Positions 35,515 to 47,900 of a DNA stretch of 64,000 bases are shown piece after piece (position 1 is the first letter of the stretch; each line of letters begins with the position of its first letter). Both the position numbers and the translations under genes were made by a program. The stretch is from positions 310,001 through 374,000 of the forward strand of contig BDSL01000061.1 in the NCBI GenBank assembly GCA_003116995.1. The letters run 5' to 3'. Origin of the DNA: Yamagishiella unicocca. Its lineage: Eukaryota; Chlorophyta; Chlorophyceae; Chlamydomonadales; Volvocaceae. Below the pieces are notes generated by a model. It was given only the letters and a program-made list of their open reading frames with translations. It had not been told where the DNA came from and ran no database searches.

Positions 35515-38500
35515 ATGATCCTGCTCAGTACCGTCGCTTCATGCGCCACTGACCGTTTGCGCAGTGACACCAACAACGGCGCCCTCGGTGTGGGCCACGG
35601 CGGTACTGTTGTCAGCAACTTCGGTACTGGTGGTCTGACGGGTGGGCTGCTGATGCAGCTGCGCGGAGGCGAAGCGCACCCTGGCGTACCCACTAGCTCT
35701 GGCTATGACGACCACCCGGAGCTCGATGTGGAAAGCGACAATCACAGTCATCGGCTTAATAACTGGCGCGCCGGTTTGCAAAAGGGCTTAAGCCGCGATG
35801 CCGGCTGCACGGCTGCTACCGCAGCGGATCCCGAGCTGGAGGGTTCTGTGGGGTATGACAATGTGGCGTACGACAACACTGACGGCAGCAGCAAAGTCGA
35901 TATGCAGCAACTATTCAGCAAGGCGCGTTGTGTGGTGACGAGGATAAGCGCCAAAATGACTCAGGTTTTCATCCGTACGTTCCGCGACATCCTGACCGTA
36001 CTATCTATTGGTTCAACAGCGCGTACGGCCACGTCCAATGTGGACCTAAGCCTATCTGCCGATGCAGTGGTCGGGCTGCGCCTCCTGTCGCCTGTACCCA
36101 AACCCGTCGCTTCCATAGCTGTTGGTTTTCTCTTTCGTTCGTTTTCTTTGGCCTCCCTCTCGCCAACATCCTTGTCCCCTGCTCCTATTCATGCCCCGCA
36201 GATCAGCGCTCGCCTGCTGCCACTGTTCTTCGTCATGGTCATCATGTGCTACGTGGACCGCACCTCCCTCGCCTTCGCCGCCATCCAGCTTAATGCGGAC
36301 CTTGGCTTCTCGCCGACAGTGTACGGCATGGGCTCGGGTCTCTTCTTTCTGGGCTACTCGCTCTTCCAGGTCTGTCGCTCACCCCATCGGGACCCCTCAC
36401 GTTTCGACCAGCTCTTGCACGCGAGCGTTTTACCGATACTCCGATTGTTAGGCGAGAGCTGCACCACCCGCCGCGCAGATCCCCAGCAACCTGCTGCTTC
36501 GACGCGTTGGGGGCCCCACCTGGCTGGCGACGATCATCGCGGCATGGGGTGTTGTGGCGAGCGCCTTTGCGAGCATGTCCACCCCGACCCACTTCTACAT
36601 GCTGCGCCTGCTGCTGGGTGTCACGGAGGCCGGCGCCTTCCCCGGCATGTGGTACGTCCTGACAACCTTCTTCCCGGGAGATCAGGTACGTACGTACGTA
36701 CGGACACACCGACGACGTGCCGCACCGGTGCTGCCTCGGCATCTGGGAGTTGCATCCCCCGCTCCTCGTTCCTCCCTTTCATCCTTCTCCTCATGTCGCT
36801 CCTCCTCAAGAACCTTACCTACATCCTTCTCCTCCTTTGCCTGGCTGCCACAGCATGGAACGTCACGGTGCTGCACGTCGACTGAATCAGAGCGCTGGCT
36901 TGGCACATTTCGCACCTTCCCATTTCATCACAATACGTATCGTGCACCCCTTTGACGTCATCCTCCAGATCACGTTTCCCTTCGCCGTGGTTGAGGCGGG
37001 CATCTCCCTGTCGCACGTGGTGGCGGCGCCACTGGCAGCTGCCTGCCTGTCGATGAACGGCCTGGGCGGGCTGGCGGGCTGGCGCTGGCTGTTCCTGCTG
37101 GAGGGGCTGCCGACGCTTGTGCTGGCAGGTGAGTGCGGCTGTGTCGAGGGGTAGGGGCCAGGCGGTGCAGTGAGCGGGCAGTGTCACTCGCTGGGCCACG
37201 AGGCTTCGACTTCGTTAAGCGGACTCCAGGTATTACCTTTTCACTAGTCAAGCCCGATGATGCGCTGCTGACAATTGTTGAGAGGCGGTCTTAGGGAAGG
37301 GCTCGTGATTTGTGGCGTGCGGTCCAGGGCCGGAGTCTGCAGGCAGGGGGAGCGAGGGGGAAGGGGGAGCGAGCATTCAGGCTATGAGTTGTCCGGTCAA
37401 GTGGGAGAATATGCTAGGACAGCTGCGCGCACAAACGCTCTTCAGTGCCCCGAACCGCCACTACTGCAGGTGTGTAAAGCCCAGCATTTACTTTATGAAG
37501 TATGTTGTTGTTGTACTACAACAGTAGTTTAACTCTTGCCAAATCACGGATGAAGTATACATCCGCAGAGGGGGCACAGTTTCCCGAAATGGGAGCGACA
37601 CGGTTACGCTACATATTTTACTCTTTCCTCCGACTCCAGCACGCTGTCCCTCATCCCGGCGCGCCATGCTTTTGGCGCCTAGCAAGCCGTAACAACAGCC
37701 GTAGTACACATTGTAAGGCCGCCGCCCCTGGCAGCCGTCATGTACCGCCTGCTGCCGCGCAGCCCCGACACCGCGCACTTCCTCACGGCAACCGAGCGGA
37801 GGGCTCTGATGCGACGGTGCGGCGGGTGACCCCTGTAGGGTCAGGCGGGCGAGCCGACAGTTAGCCCCTGCTGGGACGAGGAGTACGGGGCTGCAGTGCG
37901 TCCCCAAGCCAGCATTAGCACTGTACACATCTGCTAGCCCTGGGCCTGTTCCCCGCCAGCCAGCCGTTTGCATGACTCGCTGCTGCAGGATTGAGCTCCA
38001 AGAAAGAAGCGACGCAGGCGCGCTGCACGGGAGAAAGGGCGTCGGCACTGGCCTGAAGTGTGTGTCTAGCGTAGCCGGTTGCCTTGGCAATGGCGGCGTC
38101 GTGAAGCGCGCGAAGGCTCGCGGGGCTAGGGAAAGGAGCGCCGACATCGGCTGTGGTGGCGGCCCTGGCACCATCGGCAGCAGCAGTGGCTGCGGCGGCA
38201 GCGCGACGTCAAATTGGAATGCCGTACGCCTGGCGGTGACCAACAAGTGAGCCGTTGGTGGTTGGGTTGAGAACGGAGCATTACTGGGCAGCATTCCTCA
38301 TTTGGAGGGGGGGGGGACAAGGCTGGGGCCTAGGCCGATGTGGTGGCGGCCATCCCAGGGGGTGGCTTATGGCGTAGGAATGCCCATGCACACTTCCGCA
38401 AGTGCAGCAGCAAGGCAGCGGCATCAGCGATGCGCTGTCGTGGCTTCGTGGGGCGTAGTATATACATATGCGTAAGCAGCGCGCCCTCTTACACTTGTTC

Positions 38501-40653
38501 GCATGATGAATTTTTATCGCGGCTGCAACCCCTGCCGTACCACCCGGACGACCGCAGGTACGTTTGGTACATGGGCGCCCTCAAGTTCGTTCGCGACATC
38601 GCCTCCTTCGGCATCATCTTCTGGGCGCCCACCATCGTCAATGCGCTGCTGCACGACATGGTGTGTCATGTACAACAAAATGGGCCGGATGTTGGCCTTC
38701 GGCGGGACGTGGCGGGCTTTAAAGTATGACATTAACTTCGGCAACGGCTGCAGAAGGCACTGCTGCTTGCCTAACAGTTGTCAACGCCGTGTCAGCGTCG
38801 GCGCCTGCCCGCGCTGCAGCTACCGTATGCCCGTGCTAGGGCCCTTCATTGGCCACGTGGTCGAGCAGTATCGCCGATGGCGCTGTTGGGCCCCCAACCC
38901 TTGTTGGCTGGCATCTGCAAGTGGGCGACCTCCAAATGCACTCGAAGATCCGTCAATTGCCCCTGTCCCCACTTGGTTCCCAAGAGTTTTACCTTGAAGC
39001 TCTAATTCCTGAAACCCGGGGGCCTCTTCCCCCAGTTTGGCGCACTCATAAAGCTTAGCGCATTGCATGGCCCGACCCCATCCACCACCTACCCATGCAC
39101 CCGAGCAACTCTTAAATCCAAGTGTCTTGCACTACGGGTCTCCCCCAGCGCCGCCCGGCCAGCTCCCTGCAAGTGCTCGGCGCTGAGCCCCACGGCGGCA
39201 GTGACGGCGGCAGCGGAGGCGCGGGAAGGCTGCTGCTGGGCGGAGCGACGTCGCTGCCCTCTGACGGGCACGGCACGGGCACGGCCGCCGTGCTGCTGAC
39301 CGCTCTTCCCTTCGCGCTGGCGGCGGCCGGAGGCATGGCCCTCGCGCACAGCTCGCAGCGCACCGGGGAGCGCATCCTGCACATCGCGATTCCGTACATC
39401 GTAACAGGTGGGGCAGGCGCGGCGGGACGCGATGCTGTCTTGGACGACCAGACGGACAGACCCGGCTGGCCCTTCTGTATCCCCCACCCATTTGTTCGAC
39501 CTGGATGCACCCGCCCTGCACAGGCGCGGCACTCAGTCTGTACTCGGGCGCCGCCAGCCGCTCTCCGTGGCTGGGTTTCATGATCCTCAGCCTTGGCGTG
39601 GTGAGCGGATCGGGGATGGGCAAGCGGGTGCCTTGGCAGTGCGGGCCGAAGGACAGATGAAGGGTGTTTGCTATCGACACGGTCCTAATCACTGTCCTCG
39701 ACAACGCCTGCCCCCAATCCCGCCACCCTCATAAGAAATTGGTATCGTTGTTCGTCCCCACATATCAAGTCTTGGAGCTGCGCACTCACCGAAAGCTGCG
39801 CACTCATTACCGGTACAAAACACGCGCTAAACCTCGCCTCGCATCCCGCCGCACCCTTGCAGGTGGGAGTCTACTGCGGCAGCGGGCCCTGCCTCGCTCT
39901 GCTGTCAGAACTGGCCGCGGGGCCAGGCCTGGTAGTGGCTCTGCCGCTGTACAACTCACTAGGTGGGTACGATACGGGGCGCACGAGGCTAGGAGGGCGG
40001 CAGGTTGTTGCGGGGAATGTGGCAGCTGTGTTCGGGACTTTTTACCCTTTGCCATGGGCCCCTACATGCTCACCCATTATTTTCCCATCACCGAACGAGG
40101 TGCACCTTAGCTCGGACTTGCCGCTGCTCTGGCGGGCATTGCTTAGGTTATTAGGCCTGGCACCTGTCAAGGCCAACCTCAAAACCTGGCTGTGTGGCCC
40201 GGCTGGCACCCGCGCCTCCTGTCAGGAACCATGGGTGGCTTTCTGGGCCCAACTCTGGTCGGCTGGCTGGTTCAACGAGCCTACCATAGGGCAGAGAGTG
40301 AAGGCGCCAGCGCTGGTGGCGCCGGTGCGATTATCCGTGGAGGCGGCTTCGGCGTCTCAGCCGTGGTACTCGGCACTGCGCTGTGCCTGGCGGGTGTCAT
40401 GGTGCTAATCCTCGGGGTTATGTTAGGGCGGCTACCCGGATGGAGGGATGCGGCTGGCGTGGCTGGGTCGGGTGCGCAAGGAGGCAGCGGCACTGCGTCT
40501 CACCTGGATGCGTCTCCGAGCGGTGGCCGGGCCGGTGGCCTCCCTGTCTCATTGGGACCTGAGGCTCAGCTGCCGGACTTAGTACATTCGGGCGCTGGTG
40601 CTGGTCTCAATACGTCAGCTGCTTCCAGGAGTGTGGATGTTCGGGACGATTAA
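35515..40653 (+). CDS. Major facilitator transporter, anion:cation symporter (ACS) type, complete
   Basis: Predicted proton- or cation-coupled carrier for an organic anion; substrate unknown. Exons: 35515-35934, 36202-36369, 36479-36685, 36969-37128, 37735-37816, 37989-38246, 38558-38660, 39149-39407, 39524-39600, 39863-39962, 40226-40653 (2262 nt, 753 aa). After a soluble N-terminal extension of about 140 residues, the core starts at SARLLPLFFVMVIMCYVDRT, with IPSNLLLRRVGAPTWLATII and MLRLLLGVTEAGAFPGMWYV, both typical of ACS carriers. Later segments include ALKFVRDIASFGIIFWAPTI, RILHIAIPYIVTG and GTMGGFLGPTLVGW. The central loop carries a low-complexity Gly/Ser/Arg-rich exon (37989-38246) and another Gly-rich insert lies in exon 8. 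The C-terminal tail of about 75 residues is soluble. At 753 aa it is much longer than the usual 430-500. Exons 6 and 7 are less certain than the rest, though their phases fit. Confidence 0.85.
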
Positions 40654-41900
40654 GTTGGCCATCTTATCGTGCCTGCGGGGCCGAGGCATACGTGGGGGGA
40701 CGGCTGGCAACTACATGCATTCTCGGGTGGTGCGATCATCGCGTACGTCGTAACCAACCAGCCACCCCCGGCAACTACTATTGGCCAAACCTACCACCAT
40801 GGGCATGTCGAGGAAATCTCCGTCTCACCAGTCTCGGAGGTTGGGAGACGCGCGGGAGAAATGGGGCGTTTTAAGGACGGATGGGTGGTGTGCGTGCATG
40901 CATCGAGCGTTTTCCGTGACCTCTTGTATCCAGCTCGCAACGGTGGACTCCTTCCAACCATGGAGCCCCAGCCGTTCTCACGCTATTACATGGTATGGTT
41001 GGCAAGTTAATAGGATATTACTCCAGACCGAATACATCGTAACATTAACGTTTTTGCTTAGGGGATGGAGGGAGGAACCAAAACATGTAGACAGCGTCCT
41101 GGACCGATCATCACACGTCACGACGTCAAAAAAACGACTATGTCTGAATGATTATTTCACGTCCATCACCACAAGTGCATTGTCGTGTGTTCTAAAAAGT
41201 GACCATCACGTCAACTGACAGTATGACGCAGTACCGCAGCAAGTGGAAGCCACGGCCTGGGCGCCGCCGGGCATGATAAAAAAACTTCGAGCAAAACTAC
41301 CTGCACGAGGTCGCGCATTGTTTATTTAGAAAATAATTTGCATTGTTCTGTAACCGTATTGGGAGTAAAAGTGCAACCGACATGATGATCCGCACAAGGT
41401 TTATAAACCGTACATACATACACTAGGAAGGACTGCGCCTGATGAACATAGAGTCATGCTTCGCCCTACAAATACCTCTGACATGAACGCCAGAACAGTT
41501 GCCGGTGTGGTGTCTGTCAGTATGCATTTCGGTTCATACGCCGCTCCAGCCTGCACTTATCCAGCTGCCCATATAGGGCCTAGGAGCGCCAACAGTTTAG
41601 TGGAAAAGCCCTGACTACCTTGCAGAGGCAGGAACTAGCTGGGCCCCGCATGTTCGATACCTACTACAACCACACACGCTCACACGCACTCACACACACT
41701 CACGCAGTACGTTAACGCGGCTGCCACCTGCCCGCTGTTGTGCTGCCATAGTAGTAATCTTTACTGATGGGTGCGACCTTTAATCACTACGATAGCTTCC
41801 CCCAAGATAGTTATGCTCCGGTCTTCAGCATCTACGTATCTTGCCCTAATTTCTGGAGGGCATCTCGTCTCCTGCAGACTCGTCCAGACTTGTCCCGTTG
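40654..41900. other. Intergenic between convergent transporter and polycystin genes
   Basis: It contains both 3' UTRs. A TGTAA for the plus-strand transporter lies at 41349-41353. A short CA-rich microsatellite lies at about 41671-41706. No gene was recognised. Confidence 0.5.
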
Positions 41901-44900
41901 TCAAGCTCGCCGCCCAGCCATCCGGCCGCGACTTCGGTTCCGGAACAGCGCATCAAACGTTTTGAGGGAATCCGCAAGTAAAGACGCTGCACGCGCACTT
42001 TCCATTAATGTTGTTTCGCCAGTGCCATTGACGGCGGCAGCAGCGAAAGGCTGACTTGTGGCGCTCTCGGCACCGAAGTCCGGCGAGAAGACCATGTGAT
42101 GCCCAGGCGAAGCGTCATCAACGCCGCTCGTCGAGGCCACGACATTTGAAAGCACATCGTTGGCAGCAGCCAGTGATGGCTGCCTTGCTGCTGCTGCGAT
42201 GTCGGAGTCACTGCGTGCAGCGACTTGCCGGTCGTCACCGGAAGAAGAAATACTGTGAGCAGCCTCCGGCAGGCCTCCGAGGGCAGCCCCGTCGAAAATC
42301 GTGAGGCTCCAGGGAGCTGGCGTGTTCATCCCGGGCGCTGAGCAGTCCTCCCGGCTGCTGTCACACTTGGGTCTTGTTGCTGGGCGCGTGTCGTGTACGA
42401 CAGCCGGGTACGGCAGCTGTTCGGCCGGATACAGCAGCTGCTCTTGCCGCAGCCGTGCGACGGACCGCTGGAGGTATTCCGGATCCTGCACAGTAGAGTA
42501 AAATGTCCAACTGTAACTTGCGGGGGGCTACGGTGTAGCACTGGCCGAGGTCGTAAATGAACACCCGATGAAGGGACACCAGCACATACCGGTACTCCCG
42601 TGACCCCGCCCAGGCAGCGCATGGTCTGGCCACGGAGCCGCTGCGACTCTCGCACTACGTAGCAGTGACTGTTACAGTGGTTCCAGAGCACAAGGACGAC
42701 ACCACGGTAATTCTCACCTCGACGTACTTCCGTGCCGCAAACTGCAGGGCTGCCCGGAGGGCCCGTTTATCAGAAAGGCGCGCTGCCGCCTCAGCAACTG
42801 CGAGCAGACTGGTCATTAGGGTTTGCGACACCTGCAGGCGTGAATGTAACGGCCAACAACGGCGGGTTTGAGGCATTTCAACATCTTTATTCCTTAAAGG
42901 GGGTACACACGATATAACGGGATCCCTGCCAGGTAGGGCAGAGCAAGGCCTCAGCGCTTGGCACGTGCGTCTATGGGGCTGTGGATGGGCAATGGGATTG
43001 GCATGTAACAGAGCACGCCGGCGCAGCAGCGCGCAATTAGATAGCATCCCCTTATTGTGTATTGTTTTATCGACTCAAACGTTAGCGCTGCGGGTACGCG
43101 CCGCCCCCAGATGAGGCGCTTACCTCCAGTTCCTGAAATGCACCTTTCAGCTCTGCCAGCATTTCAGTTAAAACTACCGTAAAACCCTCAATGGCGGAGA
43201 TGAGTGGTTGGATTGACACGCTGTCACTAGGAGCGCCCTCGATTTCGGTGGCACCCGCTTGTGAGGCCCGGGACTCCAACCCAGCACCCAGCGTGCACGG
43301 TGCGCCGACTGCATCCACTCGTTTCTGGCGATCGTTCGCAGTCGCGCCAAAGCCGGTTGTGTACGCAACAGCTGTACTGCTGCCGCCGGGACCTGTGGCC
43401 TCCAGGGCTTCGGTGCGTTCGGCGACGGGGCCGCCTCGTGGACTGCTCGGGCTAGCAACAATGATTGAACAGCTACCGCCTGCCTCCAGGGATGTCCTGC
43501 TGACCAGCTGCATGCGTGGCTCGTCCACGGCGTCTTTGCCTCCGCCACTTGCAGTCCCAGCAGTCCCAGCTGGGGTCGAGGCACCAACACTGTTTCCTTG
43601 GAAGGCAATGTCCGTGTCGTCGTCGTCAGCAGGCTCCAGCAGCAGAGCAGCCTCACGGGTGCTGTGTGTCGAGGCCTTCCATCCCATTCCATTGGTGGCG
43701 TGGAATGCTGCATGGCTGCCCCCAGCCAGGCTGTGCAAACTCACAAGCGATTGTTCCTCTCCTGCCCGCTGTGCGCTATCACCCGTCCTCCCTGTCGCCT
43801 CCGCATGCCGCTGTCGCGCCGGCACCCCAGCCACCTCTTCGTCCTCAGTTGACTCTATCTGGGCAGCTGGCCAGGCGACCGGCACATCTGGCGGCACAGC
43901 ACCTGGCACGCTTACCGGTACCCTGGCCGCCCCAGCCCCTTCAAATGGCAACTTGCCCAGGGTGAGCTGCCTGCTAGTGTTAGCAATGCTAGTATCACCA
44001 GCTGTGGCAGGTGACAGCGGCCTGATGACGGGGCTCACAAGGGCCGTCTCCACAACTGCAAGTGCAGACCCTCCTTCGTCCACCACCAGAAGCTGAGCCG
44101 CCTCACCGCTGCCGACACCACCATCCGCTGTCCGTGCCAAAGTAGATCCCAGGTTGAGCTGCGGGCTGGACTGACGGGGTGTGTGGACGCTGTGCGATGA
44201 GGCGAAGCGCGTCAAGTTGGGTTGCTGCTGCGACCGGAAGCTGCCCGCCTCCGCCAGACCATCCTGCTGCACTGCCATATCTTTAATGGTGGCGGTCGGT
44301 GAATACATAGCGGCTCTTGGGGAGTTGGGACCGCTACTGCGGCCGGGTGCGGTGCGCGGCTTAGCTGCCAGCTTCGCAGCACGTGCACTGCTGGTACTGG
44401 TAGCTGAGTCAGTGCGTGTGATTAGCAGTTGCAATGGCGGCGTGAGCGCCGTGCCGGACCCGCTGCCAGCAGCACCCAGCAGAGCTTGATCTCCGCCGGC
44501 AGGGCTGCTGCCGTTCGGCGGCGTTTGGCTTCTGCGTATCTGGCTGCCGACAGGAGATGGAACCGCCCAGGCGGTGTCGTACCCTGTGCCGGCCCCTTTG
44601 TTGGAAGCTGCTTGGCGGCCATCAGTTATGCTGTTGTCGGCGATTATGGCAACTGATTCGATCTTGCCCTCGGAATCTCTTGCACCGCGCATGGAGGCGC
44701 CTGGTGCTGCGGCTGCTGCCTGCCACGAGGCACTAGCCTTGCGTGACGCAGCCTTGGCCACCGACGGACCCAGGCGAAGCACCAGGTTGGTTGCTACCGC
44801 CTCCGCCAGCAGCACATCGACTTGGCTGAGGTCAAGTACCGACGTGGGATCCCCCGCCCGCGGAGAAAGTGGTCGAGGAAGCTTATTACCACCGATGCGG

Positions 44901-47900
44901 GCCGGCGGCGGTGTAAGTCGATCCTCCGTTTCAAACGGCTTGACGTCTTCAGAAATAATGCCGTTGACGCCGACGCCCATAAGGAGCTTACTCTGCTGAC
45001 CAGCGACCTGCTGGCTGCGGGTGACGCCGCCGTCAGGGCCCTTGTCGGCAGCACCCTTACCACCCCTTGACGCGCCCCACGTTGAGGGCGGCATCGCCCT
45101 TGAGTGGGAAGCGACACCGAGAGCCCTGACGAGGGGAATAACCTCAGAAGCGCTCAGCGTTCTTGACATGCGGTGCTTCTGCAAGCAGCACGTGAGGGCA
45201 GCGGGCATCACCGAATTGCATTATTTAACGTGTTTCAGACCGGTGTAATGTGCAGCAATGGCAGGCCAAAGGTTGGACCCGGAATGTAAGCGGCCGGAGG
45301 GTTAGGAGCGAGCCAGGGGTGGGAGCGACAGAGGGGCGGGACGAGCGAGGGGTGGGAGCGAGAGAGGGGTGGGAGCGAGAGAGGGGTGGGAGCGAGCCAG
45401 TCATTGCGTGAGTGAGCCAGTCAGGCGATAAGATCCCACGGAGTAACCAGCGCTGTGCAACGTACTGAGGGGCTACGTGTCCTGAAGTCCGGGTCAAATA
45501 ATCACAAAAGGAAGGGGCCAGCATGTCACCACTTGCCGATTTGGTGTTCTGGTGGTTTGCCTTTGTTCCGGTGCATGTCGGTCTTTATTTCCTCCGTCTT
45601 TCTCAGTGTCAGGCGATGTGCCCGATGGTTCTACCTCTTGGTCTGGAACCCACTGTAACCGTTACAACAACTCGATTGCGACTGAAACATTAACAAAGCG
45701 GCGCCAGCGCATTTCCCTCATGCAGGTGTGCAGGATACGCCACATCAACATGCTTCCTACACATCTATCTATCAACCCAGCCCCCCGGGGTCAGCGCCCC
45801 GTGGGTCAGTACCCCGTGGAAGACCTTGTAAGCACGTACCCCATGCGATGACAATCCACGCTCATCCGAAGCCGAGCCTCCGTCAGCGGCGTGGATGGGA
45901 ACTTGCTGGGGTGCCAGGTGCATCATGTAGCGGCTCAGACCGCTTAAGTGGCGGAACATGCTGTCGCGCCCATCCTTCGCGAGCCATGCCTGCGCAGGAG
46001 CATTGCCGTAAACCCATGGTTTATCTGCTGGTTCCAAGGAACGAAGTTGGTATCGTGCAGCGCGCATCACTAACGAACGTTTTTGGTAGGTGGCCTAGTT
46101 GTTGCTGTAACGGTTGGCCTAGTGCTCGCCTCGGCACAGTTCTACCTCTTGGTCTGGAACCCACTGTAACCGATACAGCAAGTGCTGCATTTTGGCCAAC
46201 ACTGGGCACGGCCATGAATGGAGGACTGTATGCAGTCAAACTTGGAAACGGAAGGCAGAGCACGGCATTTGAACGGCAGGCAGGATACCCGCCAGCCAGC
46301 AAGCGCGAGCTAGCGAGGCTTCCTCACACGGTACGCACCCTTAGCAGGCGCAGCAGGCGCTTGTTTTTGGGAGCCCGCCGGATATGGTGCTCCCAGCGCC
46401 AGCCGACAATATTGGAGAGATCCTGCGAGTAAGCAGGCACAGACGTACCGGGTTTTATTTGGTGGACGACCCACGGCCCATACGAAGGGAAGCCAGCTCG
46501 TACAACTGAGCCCCGTACAGCCGTGCATGTGGGCTCAATCTTCCCGCCCTGGACGAGGCAAGTGCACCCGACGTCGAAGGCCTCCCATCTATTTACATGT
46601 GTCATGAAAAACAAGATGCGGCATGCCCCCGACTCAACAAATGTCCCCGTGGCTATGTGCAGCAATGACGCTCGGTTAGCTGTTCCTGGCTGGCTAGCGG
46701 TTACACACAGACCTGGAAGATGGTCGGCTGGTTGCGAGCGGCTGTCTTAAGGCCTCGGAATGGCCAGACCAGGATGGCCAGGATAAAGTTGAGGAAGACG
46801 ATTCCAAATACCAGTGGCATCAGGCCGTACAGCAATCCGGCCATAAGCCTCTCGGCGCCATCCATGTCATGGAGTGAAAGGTCCTGCATGCATTGAAGCG
46901 ACACATTGGGTACTTAGGGTTTTAGGGTTTTAAGGAATAGCGAAGTAGGTGGCTTCAATCAGACGGAATTACTCGCGGAACTGCGTCCTTGCGCGCTTGT
47001 GACAAAAACCAAACCCGTGCACTTCACAACCCGCCAAGCAGTTTATGTGCGCTGTAGACGTCATCGTTTTCCCTTTACAATCTAAAATGAATGACGACAA
47101 TGTGCGCTGCTATTTCCAAGGCAAATGTTTCCAAGTACGTACTTTGAGCACCCCGCCGTCATCCATTAGCACAATGTACGACAGCATGAGGTAGATGGCT
47201 TCACCGTAGCTTGACAGCTGCGCCACAGATGTCCCGAACACCAGGCACGCCGCTGCTCCGAACATGACGAGGCAGGTGACAACCACCACGGCGAAGTGGG
47301 CGAGGTCGGGAGCGACGGCCACCAGCGTACCCACGATGACCGACAGCCGGGGCTGGAAGGAGATGTGGTACATCCACCGCACGACAAGCATTGCCAGGAT
47401 CCAACCCTGCATACAGCCGAAGATTGGATCAAGGAGAAGCGTCGTGCATGGAGTCTTCCTCAACCTTCTAAACCATGCCCGCTTCCAGTCCATCCGCGCT
47501 CAAACCGCCAGCCGTACATGCAAGGCAATGCGTGTGCACCCCTGATGGTCAGGCCCAACGACTGCGCAGCCATGCGTGCACTTCGCCGAGATACGACGCG
47601 GCCATCCGAGCCTACCTACCTGCAGAAACCTGTACAGCAAAAGAGCATTGTACATGTCGTCAACGCGGGAGAATATGGACGCGGCGAGGTCCAGCTCCGA
47701 GTTGTCGGCCGGCAGCTGCCACCGGCCTTCCCCGACGTTGAACAAGCCGCCACTGCCTACCGCTATGTCAGTCACAGATGCGCCCGTGCTGCCCTTTAGG
47801 AGGCCGTTCGTTCCAGCGGTAGACTCGCGAGACCCCGCAGCCGCCGCCATCAGGTGCCGAGCACCTGCTGTCGCGCTGGTCGCAATTCCCGTTGTGTTTG

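Larger units (their letters stand above)
41901..46422 (-). other. Polycystin gene: long cytoplasmic tail (last four exons)
   Basis: Exon 46422-46339 ([20 protein letters not shown]) is the conserved post-pore segment seen in algal polycystins. The next exon, 45178-43124, is a single 685-codon block of Ser/Ala/Gly/Pro-rich low-complexity sequence with many basic-Ser-Pro sites, ending in a helix-prone [20 protein letters not shown]. It continues through 42831-42718 ([20 protein letters not shown]) as a possible coiled coil. The last exon runs to a TGA at 41903-41901. No EF hand or known motif was recognised. Confidence 0.75.

Noticed and set aside
43082..45211. 709-codon minus-strand open frame taken as a stand-alone gene
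   Set aside because: Its first residues lie upstream of a good acceptor (…TTGCAG at 45179-45184), its end runs past a strong donor (GTAAGC at 43123-43118), and trimmed to those sites it is an in-phase exon of the polycystin gene.
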